Assembly: GCF_000763575.1 (NCBI RefSeq) | Contig: NZ_CP009170.1 | Location: 1,367,501 to 1,431,500, forward strand | Source of the DNA: Thermoanaerobacter kivui | GTDB taxonomy: Bacteria; Bacillota; Thermoanaerobacteria; Thermoanaerobacterales; Thermoanaerobacteraceae | Length of the DNA: 64,000 nt | Direction of reading: 5' to 3' | In this document: positions 18,903-27,550 of the stretch, piece after piece | Layout of the letters: every line of letters begins with the position of its first letter | How positions within the stretch are numbered: the stretch's first letter is position 1 | Made by a program: the position numbers and the translations under genes | Notes under the pieces: generated by a model | Told to the model about the DNA's origin: nothing | The model's input: the letters and a program-made list of their open reading frames with translations, nothing else | The model's database searches: none

Positions 18903-20831
18903 TTAAATAAACTCTACTCTGTAAGTCTGGTCTTTTCCCTGGTTAAAAAGCTTTATTTGTGTATCAAGTCTGTGCAAAATATTTAACTTCAAAGAAATAT
19001 CATCATCAAAAGCACTATCTCTAAAAATAATTTTTATCGGTTTTGGTTCTAAAGAAGCTATTTTATCCACAATATCACTGGTAATCGTTTCTTCAAGACA
19101 TACTACTACACTATCGGCAAACATATATGTTCGATTCCCTATATTGGTAAGTTTTTCAATTTTAGATGTAAGTGGGAAATCTCTGTGACGTAGCATAATC
19201 TCATAAACTACATCAATATCAGTAAAGCCAGGATTAAAGTCTAAAGCATCCTTAACAGAAAGAGCGCTTTCGCTTAAAGTAATCTGCTCACCGTCAAAAA
19301 CCTCATCATTCCATCGAATATTTGTTTCAGCTACCTTAAAAACTTTAAAACCAATATCAAGGTCATCAATCCACTCCTTATCTTTAAATTCTTCTTTAAT
19401 CTTTTCTCCAGCCCTACGAATCCTTTCTTTACCAATATCGGCAATAGTTTTAAAGCCGGCTTTATAAGCTTCTGATTCTTCATCTACCTTTTCAGGAAGT
19501 TGCACCATTATAAATTTTCGTTTACCACCATCTTCTGCATTAAGCTGCATAACTGCATGAGCTGTGGTAGCTGAGCCAGAGAAAAAGTCTAAAATTATAG
19601 AGTCATAGTCAAATGCGGTTGCTATTTTGATTAAGTATTTTATTAAACTGGATGGTTTTGGAAAGTTAAATAATTTAACCCCAAATAATTCTTTAATTTC
19701 CTTTGTTCCATCTTCTGTTAACCCTACTCCATCAGGCAAAAGTGTACTTACTGCCTTGTAACCAAATTTTTCTCCTGCTTTTTCTTCATCTTCGTCTTTA
19801 AAATATCTTAAAACCGGTTTTGATATTCTTAGAAAATCATAATCGCCAGGGAATACTATTTTGTTTTCTTTATAATATTTTTTGAAAGTATCCTTTGTTA
19901 CCCTCCAAACATTATTTGGATCAGCAGGATATTCTTCACCTGTTTTGGGATTTATTATAGTAAAATAGCTATTTGGCCGTTCACTTGCACTTTTTTGTTG
20001 AGTTAAGTCGTGAATTCTCCACGGTCTGCCATTAAAGTCAGGCGTTTCATAGTATTTTCTTTTTCTTTCAATACCCGCAACAAACAATTCACTTTTTGCA
20101 TAACATAATATCCACTCATAGTCTTGCGATATTCCAAAAGGTACATCCGATTTTGCTGTTCTTTTTCTCCATGGAAAACAAGCAATAAAATTTTTTTCCC
20201 CAAATATTTCGTTCGCCAACAACTTAAGATTATCCACTTCATTATCATCAATACTAATAAAAATGACTCCATCATCGGAAAGCAAATCCTTAGCTACTTT
20301 TAAGCGTGGATACATCATATTCAACCAGTTGGAATGGAAGCGTGCAGAACTTCTCTGGTTTTTAATTAATCGTTCACCGTTTTCATCCAGTTCTCCTTCT
20401 TCCTTATCACTTTCTTCTTTTAATTTTTTGAAATCATCTTTATAAATAAAATCATTGCCAGTATTATAAGGTGGATCTATGTAAATCATCTTTATTTTGC
20501 CATAATACGAATTTCTGAGAAGTTTTAAAACTTCCAAGTTATCTCCTTCTATATAAAGATTTTCTGTAGTGTCCGGATTTTTGCTCTCTTCAGGTACATA
20601 CTTTAAGGTTTTTCCAACTACATCGGTTAAGGCAAGCTGTTTAGCTAATGTCTTCCCTGGCCAGGTAAGCTCATATTTTTCCTTTCCTACCTCTTCAACT
20701 TGGCCAAGTTCCTGTTTTAGTGCTTCAAAATCTACCTGGCCATCTTTTACAACAGTAGGAAATAATTCAGCAAGCTTTTTGATATTATCTTGGACTGGAT
20801 TAAATATTTCCTTTGACACTTTATTTTCCAT
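18903..20831 (-). CDS. Type III restriction-modification methyltransferase, Mod subunit
   Basis: 642 residues. Beta-class N6-adenine methyltransferase order: catalytic IYIDPPYNTGNDF (about residues 117-129), target-recognition region in the middle (about 170-390), then the SAM motif ILDFFSGSATT (about 408-418). Mod recognises an asymmetric site and methylates one strand, both for self-protection and as the recognition subunit for Res. ATG 20831 follows AGGAGGGGC; eight earlier codons are untranslated leader. The target-recognition part cannot be converted into a recognition sequence by eye. It lies in an operon with Res and, upstream, DUF4391 and a large helicase. Confidence 0.93.
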   Translation of the reverse strand: MENKVSKEIFNPVQDNIKKLAELFPTVVKDGQVDFEALKQELGQVEEVGKEKYELTWPGKTLAKQLALTDVVGKTLKYVPEESKNPDTTENLYIEGDNLEVLKLLRNSYYGKIKMIYIDPPYNTGNDFIYKDDFKKLKEESDKEEGELDENGERLIKNQRSSARFHSNWLNMMYPRLKVAKDLLSDDGVIFISIDDNEVDNLKLLANEIFGEKNFIACFPWRKRTAKSDVPFGISQDYEWILCYAKSELFVAGIERKRKYYETPDFNGRPWRIHDLTQQKSASERPNSYFTIINPKTGEEYPADPNNVWRVTKDTFKKYYKENKIVFPGDYDFLRISKPVLRYFKDEDEEKAGEKFGYKAVSTLLPDGVGLTEDGTKEIKELFGVKLFNFPKPSSLIKYLIKIATAFDYDSIILDFFSGSATTAHAVMQLNAEDGGKRKFIMVQLPEKVDEESEAYKAGFKTIADIGKERIRRAGEKIKEEFKDKEWIDDLDIGFKVFKVAETNIRWNDEVFDGEQITLSESALSVKDALDFNPGFTDIDVVYEIMLRHRDFPLTSKIEKLTNIGNRTYMFADSVVVCLEETITSDIVDKIASLEPKPIKIIFRDSAFDDDISLKLNILHRLDTQIKLFNQGKDQTYRVEFI

Positions 20832-20844
20832 TTTATTGCCCCTC

Positions 20845-21570
20845 CTAAATAGCAATTATTTCATTTAACCTTAAAAAACTACTTTTTATTTTTGAATTAA
20901 GGCTTGCTTTTTCTGCTAATGTGATCGACTTGCTCAGATGATTTTGAAGATTTATGATTTTCTTTAAAAGAGTCCTTATTTTATTCATTTTTTCGATATC
21001 ATAGAAGATATTGGTATCTAATGCCCTTAAAGCTCCGGTCCACAAATGTTTATAGGTAATAAGATAAGCTTTAGTTATAATTTCTGTGTAAAATGTGAGC
21101 TTGTTAGCAGTGTTTAATATTTTAGTAAAAGCTAAATATCGATCAAGTAATGTTGCATTTTCATCTGGGAAAAATAAAGAACTTCTCTGAGTAAAAATTA
21201 TATCATCTATGACAATTTCCTGCGAATCAATTTTACTTAATCTTTTTAAAGCAAAACAGTACAGGTAATTGCCTTTATTATCAATAAACCGTAACACCGC
21301 AGGAGGTTTAACTGTTTTTTGTAAAATTCCGCCAATAAAATTAGAATACTTTAAGTCATTAGCTTTTATATCAAAATAAAGAATAGCTTGATAGTTATAA
21401 TCATTGTTTATTAATGACGGTATTTCTTCTCCAATTATTTGGTGAGTTAAAGTTATTCCTTTAACATCTTCTTTAAATTTTTGTTTCTCTTGTTTTGTTA
21501 GTTCCCCGGTTAAAAAGGTTTTTATATCGAAATTTTTATCAATCTTATATCTCTCAGGTACTCCAAGCAT
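20845..21570 (-). CDS. DUF4391 protein of the helicase/type III R-M operon
   Basis: 241 residues, recognised as DUF4391 from its overall sequence: the LGVPERYKIDKNFDIKTF start, a beta-rich core with AILYFDIKANDLKYSNF and KPPAVLRF, and a helical C-terminus (NLQNHLSKSITLAEKASLNSK may form a coiled coil). The function is unknown; the family is known mainly as a neighbour of SNF2-type helicases and type III R-M genes. ATG 21570 directly follows the helicase stop (TAAATG) and mod starts 14 bases downstream, so translation is tightly coupled. It could be an adaptor between helicase and Mod-Res; that is inference. Confidence 0.75.
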   Translation of the reverse strand: MLGVPERYKIDKNFDIKTFLTGELTKQEKQKFKEDVKGITLTHQIIGEEIPSLINNDYNYQAILYFDIKANDLKYSNFIGGILQKTVKPPAVLRFIDNKGNYLYCFALKRLSKIDSQEIVIDDIIFTQRSSLFFPDENATLLDRYLAFTKILNTANKLTFYTEIITKAYLITYKHLWTGALRALDTNIFYDIEKMNKIRTLLKKIINLQNHLSKSITLAEKASLNSKIKSSFLRLNEIIAI

Positions 21571-24500
21571 TTACATCACCACAAGAAAGGATACTAACTC
21601 AAAATCATCAGCACTTGTATGGGCAAATTCATTTTCGTAGCCACCAAAGTCAAAAATACTTGTTTCAGCTTTTCTTTCTTCCTCACCTTTAATACTATCA
21701 ATTGCCTTATTCAAAAGATTTGAATAAAAGCTCATATCAGTTGCATTTTTAGTTTGCTGATTAAACAAATCAATTAGTTCGGTATTTGGTTTATTTTTCC
21801 CATAAGAAAGCTTTCTAAATTGCATTAAAGTCTCTCGTGAACTACCGCTTCCAAAATATATTTCACCGTCATGGGTAACATAAATTAAGTAATAGGGGTA
21901 AAGAGAACTATTACTTTCAGGCTTAGTATTATCTTCAAGATGCCTAAAGCAAAAGATACAACCTGGTTTTTCCCCTTTAACCACAGAATAAATTCCTCTC
22001 GGTACTCTTTTTATTTCAGGATGACTACGCACATACATGGACAACTCATATAGGTAATCGTTCATATTTAGGTCTGTTATAGAAATATTATCTGATAATT
22101 CATCAATATCAACTATTTCATTTTGCAATCGTTCCAATTGCTTTTTACGAAAGTCGAAGTCATTTAAATCTGGATTTAATATATCATCTTCTCCGGTTGC
22201 AGTCAAATTTACCGCCAGCATTTTTTGTTTGACACGGTATTCTAATTGAAGATATTCATTTAGTTCTAAATTCGGGAAAAAATTTATCATAGCTATTCGT
22301 TCATTTTTGCTTCCAATCCTATCAATACGACCAAAGCGTTGAATTAAAATAACTGGATTCCATTGAATATCATAATTTACCACGCAATCAGCATCTTGAA
22401 GGTTTTGTCCTTCGGAAATACAATCAGTAGCAATAAGAATATCTATTTGTTCATTTTCGGGTAATTTTCTCCCTAATTTAGAATTGGGAGAGAAATAAGA
22501 TAGTATAGTATTAAATTCTTTAGAAATATTTAGCGTTGTTTTAGGTTCGCCTGTCCCAGTTACAAGCGCGGTATGAATTCCATGTTTTTTCATTTCTTGT
22601 GCAATAGTATCATAAAGATAATATGCGGTATCAGCAAAAGCAGTAAAAATTAATACTTTTTTATTGCCTGGATTATAAGGTATCTTAGTTATTTTTTCTT
22701 CTAAAAAGTTTAATAAAGTTTTTAATTTTTCATCTCTCTGTTCTTGCAGAACAATATCAACACTTTTCAATAATTCTTCTATTTTCCCTTTATCGTGATA
22801 TAAGTCAGCCAAATATATTCCTTTCATTAAATGATTAACATTTATTTCATACTTATAATCCAATAATAATTCTTCATCGTCATCTGATTCTTCAAATTCT
22901 ACTTCTAAATCTTCACTACTTTTTTCAAGCAATTCTATATATCTATCAATTCTCTGAAGAAGACGTTGTAAAGTCTCCCTAAAAGCATAAACAGAGCTTT
23001 CTAATCTTTTAAATAAATTGAATCGGTGTAGTACGGAAACAAAATATTCTCTTTCTTCATGATTAAATAGCACTCTATCACCACGAACTGTTTGGAATTT
23101 TTCTACATAATATTGCTTGTATTCAGGTTTAATGTATTTCATAGGTTGATAAACTGCAAGTGTTAACATATCAAGCTTTTCATCTGTATCATAAAATTTT
23201 AGTAATTCTCCTTTGCTATCAATTTCTGGTTTATAAGTTTTTGGTAGAAGTTTTTCAGGAAAACTACCTATTTCATCATTGCCATAATACATAGTGATAT
23301 GCTTACGACTTCTCGAAATTGTAACCATTTCAAGAAGTTTAAAAAATTCTGATGGAAGATTATCCAATAAATCCTTTTTATTTCTATTCGGCTCTTTAAT
23401 CCAATCATTTATTACTTTTTGCGCTTTTTTTAATACCCCTTCAATGCTTGAAATACCATCTTCCTTAAAAGCTTCGTCATTATCTATAGTAATTGTGCTC
23501 AACTGATTTTTTAAGTCATTTAGAGAATTGTTTACAGGTGTAGCTGTCAGCATTAAAACTTTTGTTCTAACCCCTTTTTTAATAATTTCATTTATCAATC
23601 TTCCATAACGTGAAAGTCTTTCTGGATTATTATTGCGATTTCTAAAGTTATGGGACTCATCGATAACAAGCAAATCATAATTTCCCCAATTTATTCTGGA
23701 TAAATCAAGGCCGCTACGGGATCTCCCAAAACGACGACTTAAATCACTATGACAAAGAATATCAAATGCAAACCGATCTCTGGCAAAACGGTTATCTATG
23801 TAAGAATTTCTGAATGAATCCCAGTTATCATACAACTTCGCCGGTGTTAAAACTAAAACTCTATGTTGTCGTAACTCATAATATTTTATTATAGCTAATG
23901 CTTCAAAAGTTTTTCCAAGCCCTACGCTATCAGCAATAATGCAGCCATTATATTTTTCAATTTTGCGTATAGCAGAAACCACTGCATCTTTTTGAAATCG
24001 AAAAAGACTTTTCCAAATCTCAGTATCTTTAAAACCAATATGATCGCTTTCAAATCGCTCTATATCGGAATCTAATTGGTCTCCAAAAAGTTCATAAAGG
24101 GTAAAAAAATAAAGAAATTCCGGATCGTATTCTTTATAAATGAAATTAAGATTTTCCAAAAGTTGTTCCTTAAAATCTTCTGTATACCCCTTATTATTCC
24201 AAATAAATTCAAACCTTCTTTTAAGCTCTTTGACCTGTATCGAATCAGTAATTTCTATATTAAAATTCATTGGAACTATACCATTTTTCCTGGTTTTGCG
24301 GATAATTTCCAAAGAAGAATCCCCAAAAACTCCATAGTTTTCATCTATTAATATGAAATTGCTTTTTAAAAGCTCTTTCTTTTTTATCCTTTTTACATTC
24401 ACGTGTTTTTCAATAAAATTATACATACTACGAGCTTTGCTTAGATGCCCCAATTTATTTTTTTCAACTATTTCATAGGAGTTAAAAAATATATTATCAG

Positions 24501-24732
24501 CAATTCTACCAATTTCAAATTCCCGAGAAATTTCTTTGCCAGTAGGAATATAAGTAGAATCTCTCAAAACAAGATTTATTTCTTTGACTTTTTCCATGTC
24601 GAATTGCAATTCACTAAAAACAGAAAGTGTTAATTTATCATTAACAATGTTTATTGTACTATTCTTTTTATTTTTAAGTATAGTTTTTATCCGTTGTATT
24701 AAAACATCATTGGAATTTATTACTTCAGCCAT
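21571..24732 (-). CDS. SNF2/SF2 helicase with N-terminal PLD-like domain
   Basis: 1053 residues. About 1-200 resembles the degenerate phospholipase-D-like domain often found in front of this helicase type (FGDSSLE near 130), but without a clear HKD motif. The motor has Walker A ADSVGLGKTFEA (about 264-275), DESHNFRNR (about 355-363), MLTATPVNNSLNDL (about 390-403), ATDCISEGQNLQDAD (about 765-779) and QRFGRIDRIGSKNE (about 792-805). This is the SNF2-like branch that translocates on double-stranded DNA. ATG 24732 is chosen (GGTGAGG upstream); a GTG five codons earlier is possible. It leads the helicase-DUF4391-mod-res operon, immediately downstream of mrr fragments. Confidence 0.85.
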   Translation of the reverse strand: MAEVINSNDVLIQRIKTILKNKKNSTINIVNDKLTLSVFSELQFDMEKVKEINLVLRDSTYIPTGKEISREFEIGRIADNIFFNSYEIVEKNKLGHLSKARSMYNFIEKHVNVKRIKKKELLKSNFILIDENYGVFGDSSLEIIRKTRKNGIVPMNFNIEITDSIQVKELKRRFEFIWNNKGYTEDFKEQLLENLNFIYKEYDPEFLYFFTLYELFGDQLDSDIERFESDHIGFKDTEIWKSLFRFQKDAVVSAIRKIEKYNGCIIADSVGLGKTFEALAIIKYYELRQHRVLVLTPAKLYDNWDSFRNSYIDNRFARDRFAFDILCHSDLSRRFGRSRSGLDLSRINWGNYDLLVIDESHNFRNRNNNPERLSRYGRLINEIIKKGVRTKVLMLTATPVNNSLNDLKNQLSTITIDNDEAFKEDGISSIEGVLKKAQKVINDWIKEPNRNKKDLLDNLPSEFFKLLEMVTISRSRKHITMYYGNDEIGSFPEKLLPKTYKPEIDSKGELLKFYDTDEKLDMLTLAVYQPMKYIKPEYKQYYVEKFQTVRGDRVLFNHEEREYFVSVLHRFNLFKRLESSVYAFRETLQRLLQRIDRYIELLEKSSEDLEVEFEESDDDEELLLDYKYEINVNHLMKGIYLADLYHDKGKIEELLKSVDIVLQEQRDEKLKTLLNFLEEKITKIPYNPGNKKVLIFTAFADTAYYLYDTIAQEMKKHGIHTALVTGTGEPKTTLNISKEFNTILSYFSPNSKLGRKLPENEQIDILIATDCISEGQNLQDADCVVNYDIQWNPVILIQRFGRIDRIGSKNERIAMINFFPNLELNEYLQLEYRVKQKMLAVNLTATGEDDILNPDLNDFDFRKKQLERLQNEIVDIDELSDNISITDLNMNDYLYELSMYVRSHPEIKRVPRGIYSVVKGEKPGCIFCFRHLEDNTKPESNSSLYPYYLIYVTHDGEIYFGSGSSRETLMQFRKLSYGKNKPNTELIDLFNQQTKNATDMSFYSNLLNKAIDSIKGEEERKAETSIFDFGGYENEFAHTSADDFELVSFLVVM

Positions 24733-24736
24733 TCTC

Positions 24737-25133
24737 CTATCCCTCACCTTTTAGTAACCTATCATATATAATAACATACTGCATAATAATATTACATAAA
24801 CCTCTATAAATCAAAAAATGTATTTTAGCGCGCCTTTCTACTTCTTTTAGTTTTTGTAGCAATTCGTCTATTAGAGAACCTTTTATCTCATCATAATCGT
24901 TACTAATTCTTTCAAATGGGGTCATATTGTCATTTTTTTAAATATGTAGCCGCCCATCCAATTCTATTATAAAAAATTTTAACACCACTTTCACGTCTTG
25001 AATTTACTTCTTCTTCTGTCAAGTTAAATACATTTTTAAGTTTTTCTTCTAACTCTTTATATTTGTGTATTTCACCATCAAAAAGAATTTTAAGTAAGGG
25101 TAACATAATCTCTTCATATGTAGGTATAGCCAT
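24737..25133 (-). pseudogene. Remnant of mrr restriction endonuclease
   Basis: Two pieces of one gene. 25133-24930 encodes the Mrr N-terminal winged-helix domain (begins MAIPTYEEIMLP, ends NRIGWAATYLKK) and stops at TGA inside a seven-A tract. 24925-24737 then reads TPFERISNDYDEIKGSLIDE, which corresponds to the linker just before the Mrr nuclease domain. The intervening part of the N-domain is missing, and the catalytic PD-(D/E)xK domain is absent after it. So an internal deletion and a 3' truncation have destroyed the gene. ATG 25133 has a good ribosome binding site (GGGAG), so the N-domain might still be made. The break abuts the helicase start, suggesting that the helicase operon replaced the rest of mrr. 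Confidence 0.75.
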
Positions 25134-25163
25134 TTTATCAACTCCCATGCAAAGCATCTTTAT

Positions 25164-25204
25164 ATATATTCAACAAAACTTTGCAAAATCCTTTAAAACT
25201 ATAT
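25164..25204 (-). promoter_or_regulatory. Recurring upstream motif, copy B (before mrr)
   Basis: Plus strand reads ATATTCAACAAAACTTTG then CAAAATCCTTTAAAAC. It closely matches segments at 35842-35888 (upstream of cmr1) and 47245-47284 (upstream of the nitroreductase), always the same way round relative to a minus-strand gene. Its role is unknown; see findings. Confidence 0.5.
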
Positions 25205-25268
25205 ATGAAAATAAAAACAGGCAATATGCATTAATGGATGCCTGTTTTTATAGTATATAATTTTATAG

Positions 25269-25696
25269 TTAATCTATCTTTGTAAATTTGCCCTTAATAA
25301 ACCGATATTTACCCAAATCAATTCCATTAAAGTTTAAAATTTTACTTCCTACATTTATAAAATAGGCTGCTTCTTGAACTCTTGGTATATTCTGTGTAAA
25401 ATCAAATTCTGAAAGAAGTTTGAGTTCCCCCTTCAAATTTTATTTCATTAGAAAATTTGAAAAATTGTCTTAATGGAAAATTAGGTTTTATACTTGCTGT
25501 ACCATTTCCAGTAATGTTCCATTCACTAAGTTTTTCTTCACTCATTTTTCAATTTTTGTGAATTCTAATTCACCAAAGCCATATTTTGTATCTCCAGCAA
25601 TATAAACTTCAGAAAAAACATTTAATAAAAAATCATTATAATCTTTGTACCAAGTATTTAACCGTTGGTTTGAAAAAATAACAAATGCGAGTGTTT
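25269..25696 (-). pseudogene. Relic of a cmr3-like cas RAMP gene
   Basis: Read with two frame corrections, this region encodes the C-terminal half of a protein related to the intact cas gene at 27551-28432. YIAGDTKYGFGELEF matches its YIGGDSKYGFGELEL, FKFSNEIKFEG matches FEFSHEVRFEG, SEFDFTQNIPRVQEAAYFINVGSKI matches the same block near its end, and it finishes KFTKID against KLIKNR. The breaks are an extra G in a G-run near 25433 and a one-base change in an A-run near 25548. The 5' half is gone, replaced at about 25697 by a transposase scrap. It shows that a second related RAMP gene once stood here. Not functional. Confidence 0.8.
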
Positions 25697-25699
25697 CCC

Positions 25700-25816
25700 T
25701 ACACTAATTCTGTAACAGAAGGTTATAACAATAAAATTAAAGTACTAAGAAAGCTTGCATATGGCTACAAAATTTTTTATCGATTCAGGAAAAGGATACT
25801 ATATTGCAATGCTTGA
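25700..25816 (+). pseudogene. C-terminal scrap of an ISL3-family transposase
   Basis: 39 codons reading NSVTEGYNNKIKVLRKLAYG then YKIFYRFRKRILY before a stop. This is the usual ending of ISL3 (DDE, TnpA) transposases, where TEGxNNKIKxLKR is the most conserved block with the catalytic Glu. Nothing of the rest of the element is visible. It joins directly to the broken cas relic, so the insertion or a later deletion removed that gene's 5' half. The sequence from 25817 to 25913 has no gene. Confidence 0.75.
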
Positions 25817-25913
25817 TGCAATGCTATTTTTAGAGATTATGTGATAAGATTTATAGGTGGGCATTCAGAAAAAACACCCACCCCAACTATTTACAAAAAG
25901 CCAAATTTTAACT

Positions 25914-26018
25914 TTATGACTTTTTTAACTTTAGGAGTTTAGTCACTTCCTCATCTCTACCTAAAAAGTAATTTTCAATTACATTCCATCTTTCTTTATC
26001 AGATAAATCGCTACTCAT
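25914..26018 (-). CDS. Short ORF of 34 residues, unrecognised
   Basis: ATG 26018 with a weak GATAGGA upstream opens 34 codons (starts MSSDLSDKERWNVIENYF, ends KLLKLKKS). The residue mix is that of a real charged helical protein rather than random AT-rich translation, and it may be the stump of a longer gene lost in this scrap zone. No family recognised. Confidence 0.3.
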   Translation of the reverse strand: MSSDLSDKERWNVIENYFLGRDEEVTKLLKLKKS

Positions 26019-26070
26019 AAATCCTATCAGCATTTTTATAAAATATAATAAAAGCAAGCAAAAACATTTT

Positions 26071-26433
26071 TTAGCATTCTTTAATTAAGTCTATTAATAA
26101 TTTTTTAATATCTTCTAATACGTCACTGCGGACTTTGCCTATATACGCCTTAATTCGCCGAACATCCATTGCTCTGACTTGGTCAATTAATGCTATTGAA
26201 TCTTGCGGAAGGCCTCCTTCTCCGGCAGGAATTTTTCTATATAATTTTGTATTGTGAGCCCACTCTCCACTTTGCGTTGTCAAAGGAATTACAATAGTAA
26301 CAGGATATCGTGAATTTTCTTTTGGTGGCACTATAACAATAGCAGGCCTTATTCCCTCTTGCTCATGACCTTTGGGATTGTTCTTGGGGAAGACAAACAA
26401 TAGTATATCTCCTGGTTGAATATGATTTGTCAT
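26071..26433 (-). CDS. MazF/PemK-type endoribonuclease toxin
   Basis: 120 residues with the PemK/MazF beginning QPGDILLFVFP and the RPAIVIVPP strand (about residues 29-37), then VIPLTTQ and the family's DSIALIDQVRAMDVRRI (about 77-93). These toxins cut single-stranded mRNA at short motifs. The protein has a rather long loop (ENSRYPVTIV) and a GHEQEG insert compared with Bacillus MazF, which suggests the PemK-like branch. ATG 26433 follows GGGAGG. The probable antitoxin gene lies two bases upstream, so the pair would form an autoregulated toxin-antitoxin module. Confidence 0.85.
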   Translation of the reverse strand: MTNHIQPGDILLFVFPKNNPKGHEQEGIRPAIVIVPPKENSRYPVTIVIPLTTQSGEWAHNTKLYRKIPAGEGGLPQDSIALIDQVRAMDVRRIKAYIGKVRSDVLEDIKKLLIDLIKEC

Positions 26434-26435
26434 TA

Positions 26436-26693
26436 TTATTTGCCTCCCTCAACAATTAAGCCGATACCCGGAATATACTTAACTGGTTTCCCTTTCGGTA
26501 AACCATTAGTGCCCCAATCGTAGTCAGGTAGGTCAGCAAGGTCTGCATCTAACCAATCTCTATCTTCTTCATACATTTTTTCTTTTTCTTCCTTTAATTT
26601 AAGATATTCGATAAAATCAATAACTTCAGCAATTTTATCTTCCGGAAGCTTTTCAATAGCATCTATCACTTTCTTTTTTAATGTGTTATCCAT
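26436..26693 (-). CDS. Probable antitoxin for the adjacent MazF-type toxin
   Basis: 85 residues. The N-terminal half is a helical LEKLPEDKIAEVIDFIEYLK type (DUF2281-like; here IEKLPEDKIAEVIDFIEYLK at about 14-33), common in antitoxins. The C-terminal half is acidic and proline/glycine-rich (WLDADLADLPDYDWGTNGLP), fitting a disordered tail that would wrap the toxin. ATG 26693 is chosen because GGTGG lies eight bases upstream; five earlier codons have no support. Two bases separate it from the toxin, antitoxin first, the standard order. Confidence 0.75.
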   Translation of the reverse strand: MDNTLKKKVIDAIEKLPEDKIAEVIDFIEYLKLKEEKEKMYEEDRDWLDADLADLPDYDWGTNGLPKGKPVKYIPGIGLIVEGGK

Positions 26694-26908
26694 ACCTAAC
26701 ACCACCATTTTTTATTCTTCTTTTTATTATACAATTTTTTCTCTAAACTATAAATATCAAATCTCATCTAACCCCTATAAAATCTTGCTTTTTTATTTGT
26801 TTGGCTTGTGTTACCATTATTTAACCTGATTTTTGTTTTGAGCGGAGCGAAAATGAAAAATCTGTACCGAATTTACATATTCAAAATTTTAACATACTTT
26901 TCTATTTT

Positions 26909-27424
26909 TTAAAATATCCCTTTTTGTAGAAATTTCCTTAAATATACCCTGATCTTTTCATCATCCCAATTGGTTGTTTCTTTTAATCCTTTCTCAATAA
27001 CTTTTAGATATTTTTCTGATGGACTTTGTATTTCATTGGTCCAACGTCCAGTTATTGTTTTGATTTTAACTCCATCTTTTTCACCAAGTTCCAAAATATG
27101 GTCATACCAGCTTTCGCCTTCTTGTTCCTGAATATCATAAAATTGCTCTACAGTTATTTTCCATAATCTAATAACAGAATAAAATTCGGGGTTTTTCTCT
27201 TTCTCACAAGATAAGAAGGCTACCCCTTTATTTTCCCATCTTGAAGAACTTTTTGCAAAATACAGCCGGTAAGGAACATACATCCATCCCATATCTACCG
27301 GTTCTGTTTTGTCCCTGCATCCTTCATACTTTTTGCCTTCATATACTCCGCCTTTTATATAGACTAGAAATCTTTCTCTAAGTAAATTTGAACCATATGC
27401 ACCATAATAAATAACTTCGCTCAT
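26909..27424 (-). CDS. Gamma-glutamylcyclotransferase-like (GGCT-fold) protein
   Basis: 171 residues starting with IYYGAYGSNL (about residues 5-14), the glycine-loop YGSN motif of the GGCT/AIG2 fold, and continuing with strands FYSVIRLWKITVEQF and YDHILELG that fit the fold. The catalytic acid of true cyclotransferases is usually a Glu in the middle third; several acidic residues are possible here, so activity is not assured. It sits between the toxin-antitoxin pair and the cas operon on the same strand, 126 bases after the last cas gene; a role in defence is only a suspicion. ATG 27424 follows GGGAGG. No terminator is seen before it. Confidence 0.65.
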   Translation of the reverse strand: MSEVIYYGAYGSNLLRERFLVYIKGGVYEGKKYEGCRDKTEPVDMGWMYVPYRLYFAKSSSRWENKGVAFLSCEKEKNPEFYSVIRLWKITVEQFYDIQEQEGESWYDHILELGEKDGVKIKTITGRWTNEIQSPSEKYLKVIEKGLKETTNWDDEKIRVYLRKFLQKGIF

Positions 27425-27550
27425 TTTGCTTTTTACCTCCCTACCTCCAAAGATTGTATATTTATATTTTCACTAATCCAAAAATTCCATTTGCAAAAGA
27501 AGTTTAGTCAATGATAAAAAACATCCAGTTAACTAGCTTCATATTGTTTT

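Noticed and set aside
25817-25913. Hairpin GGTGGG/CCCACC as a terminator
   Set aside because: The stem is short and interrupted by an A-rich loop, with no T-run in the right place on either strand.
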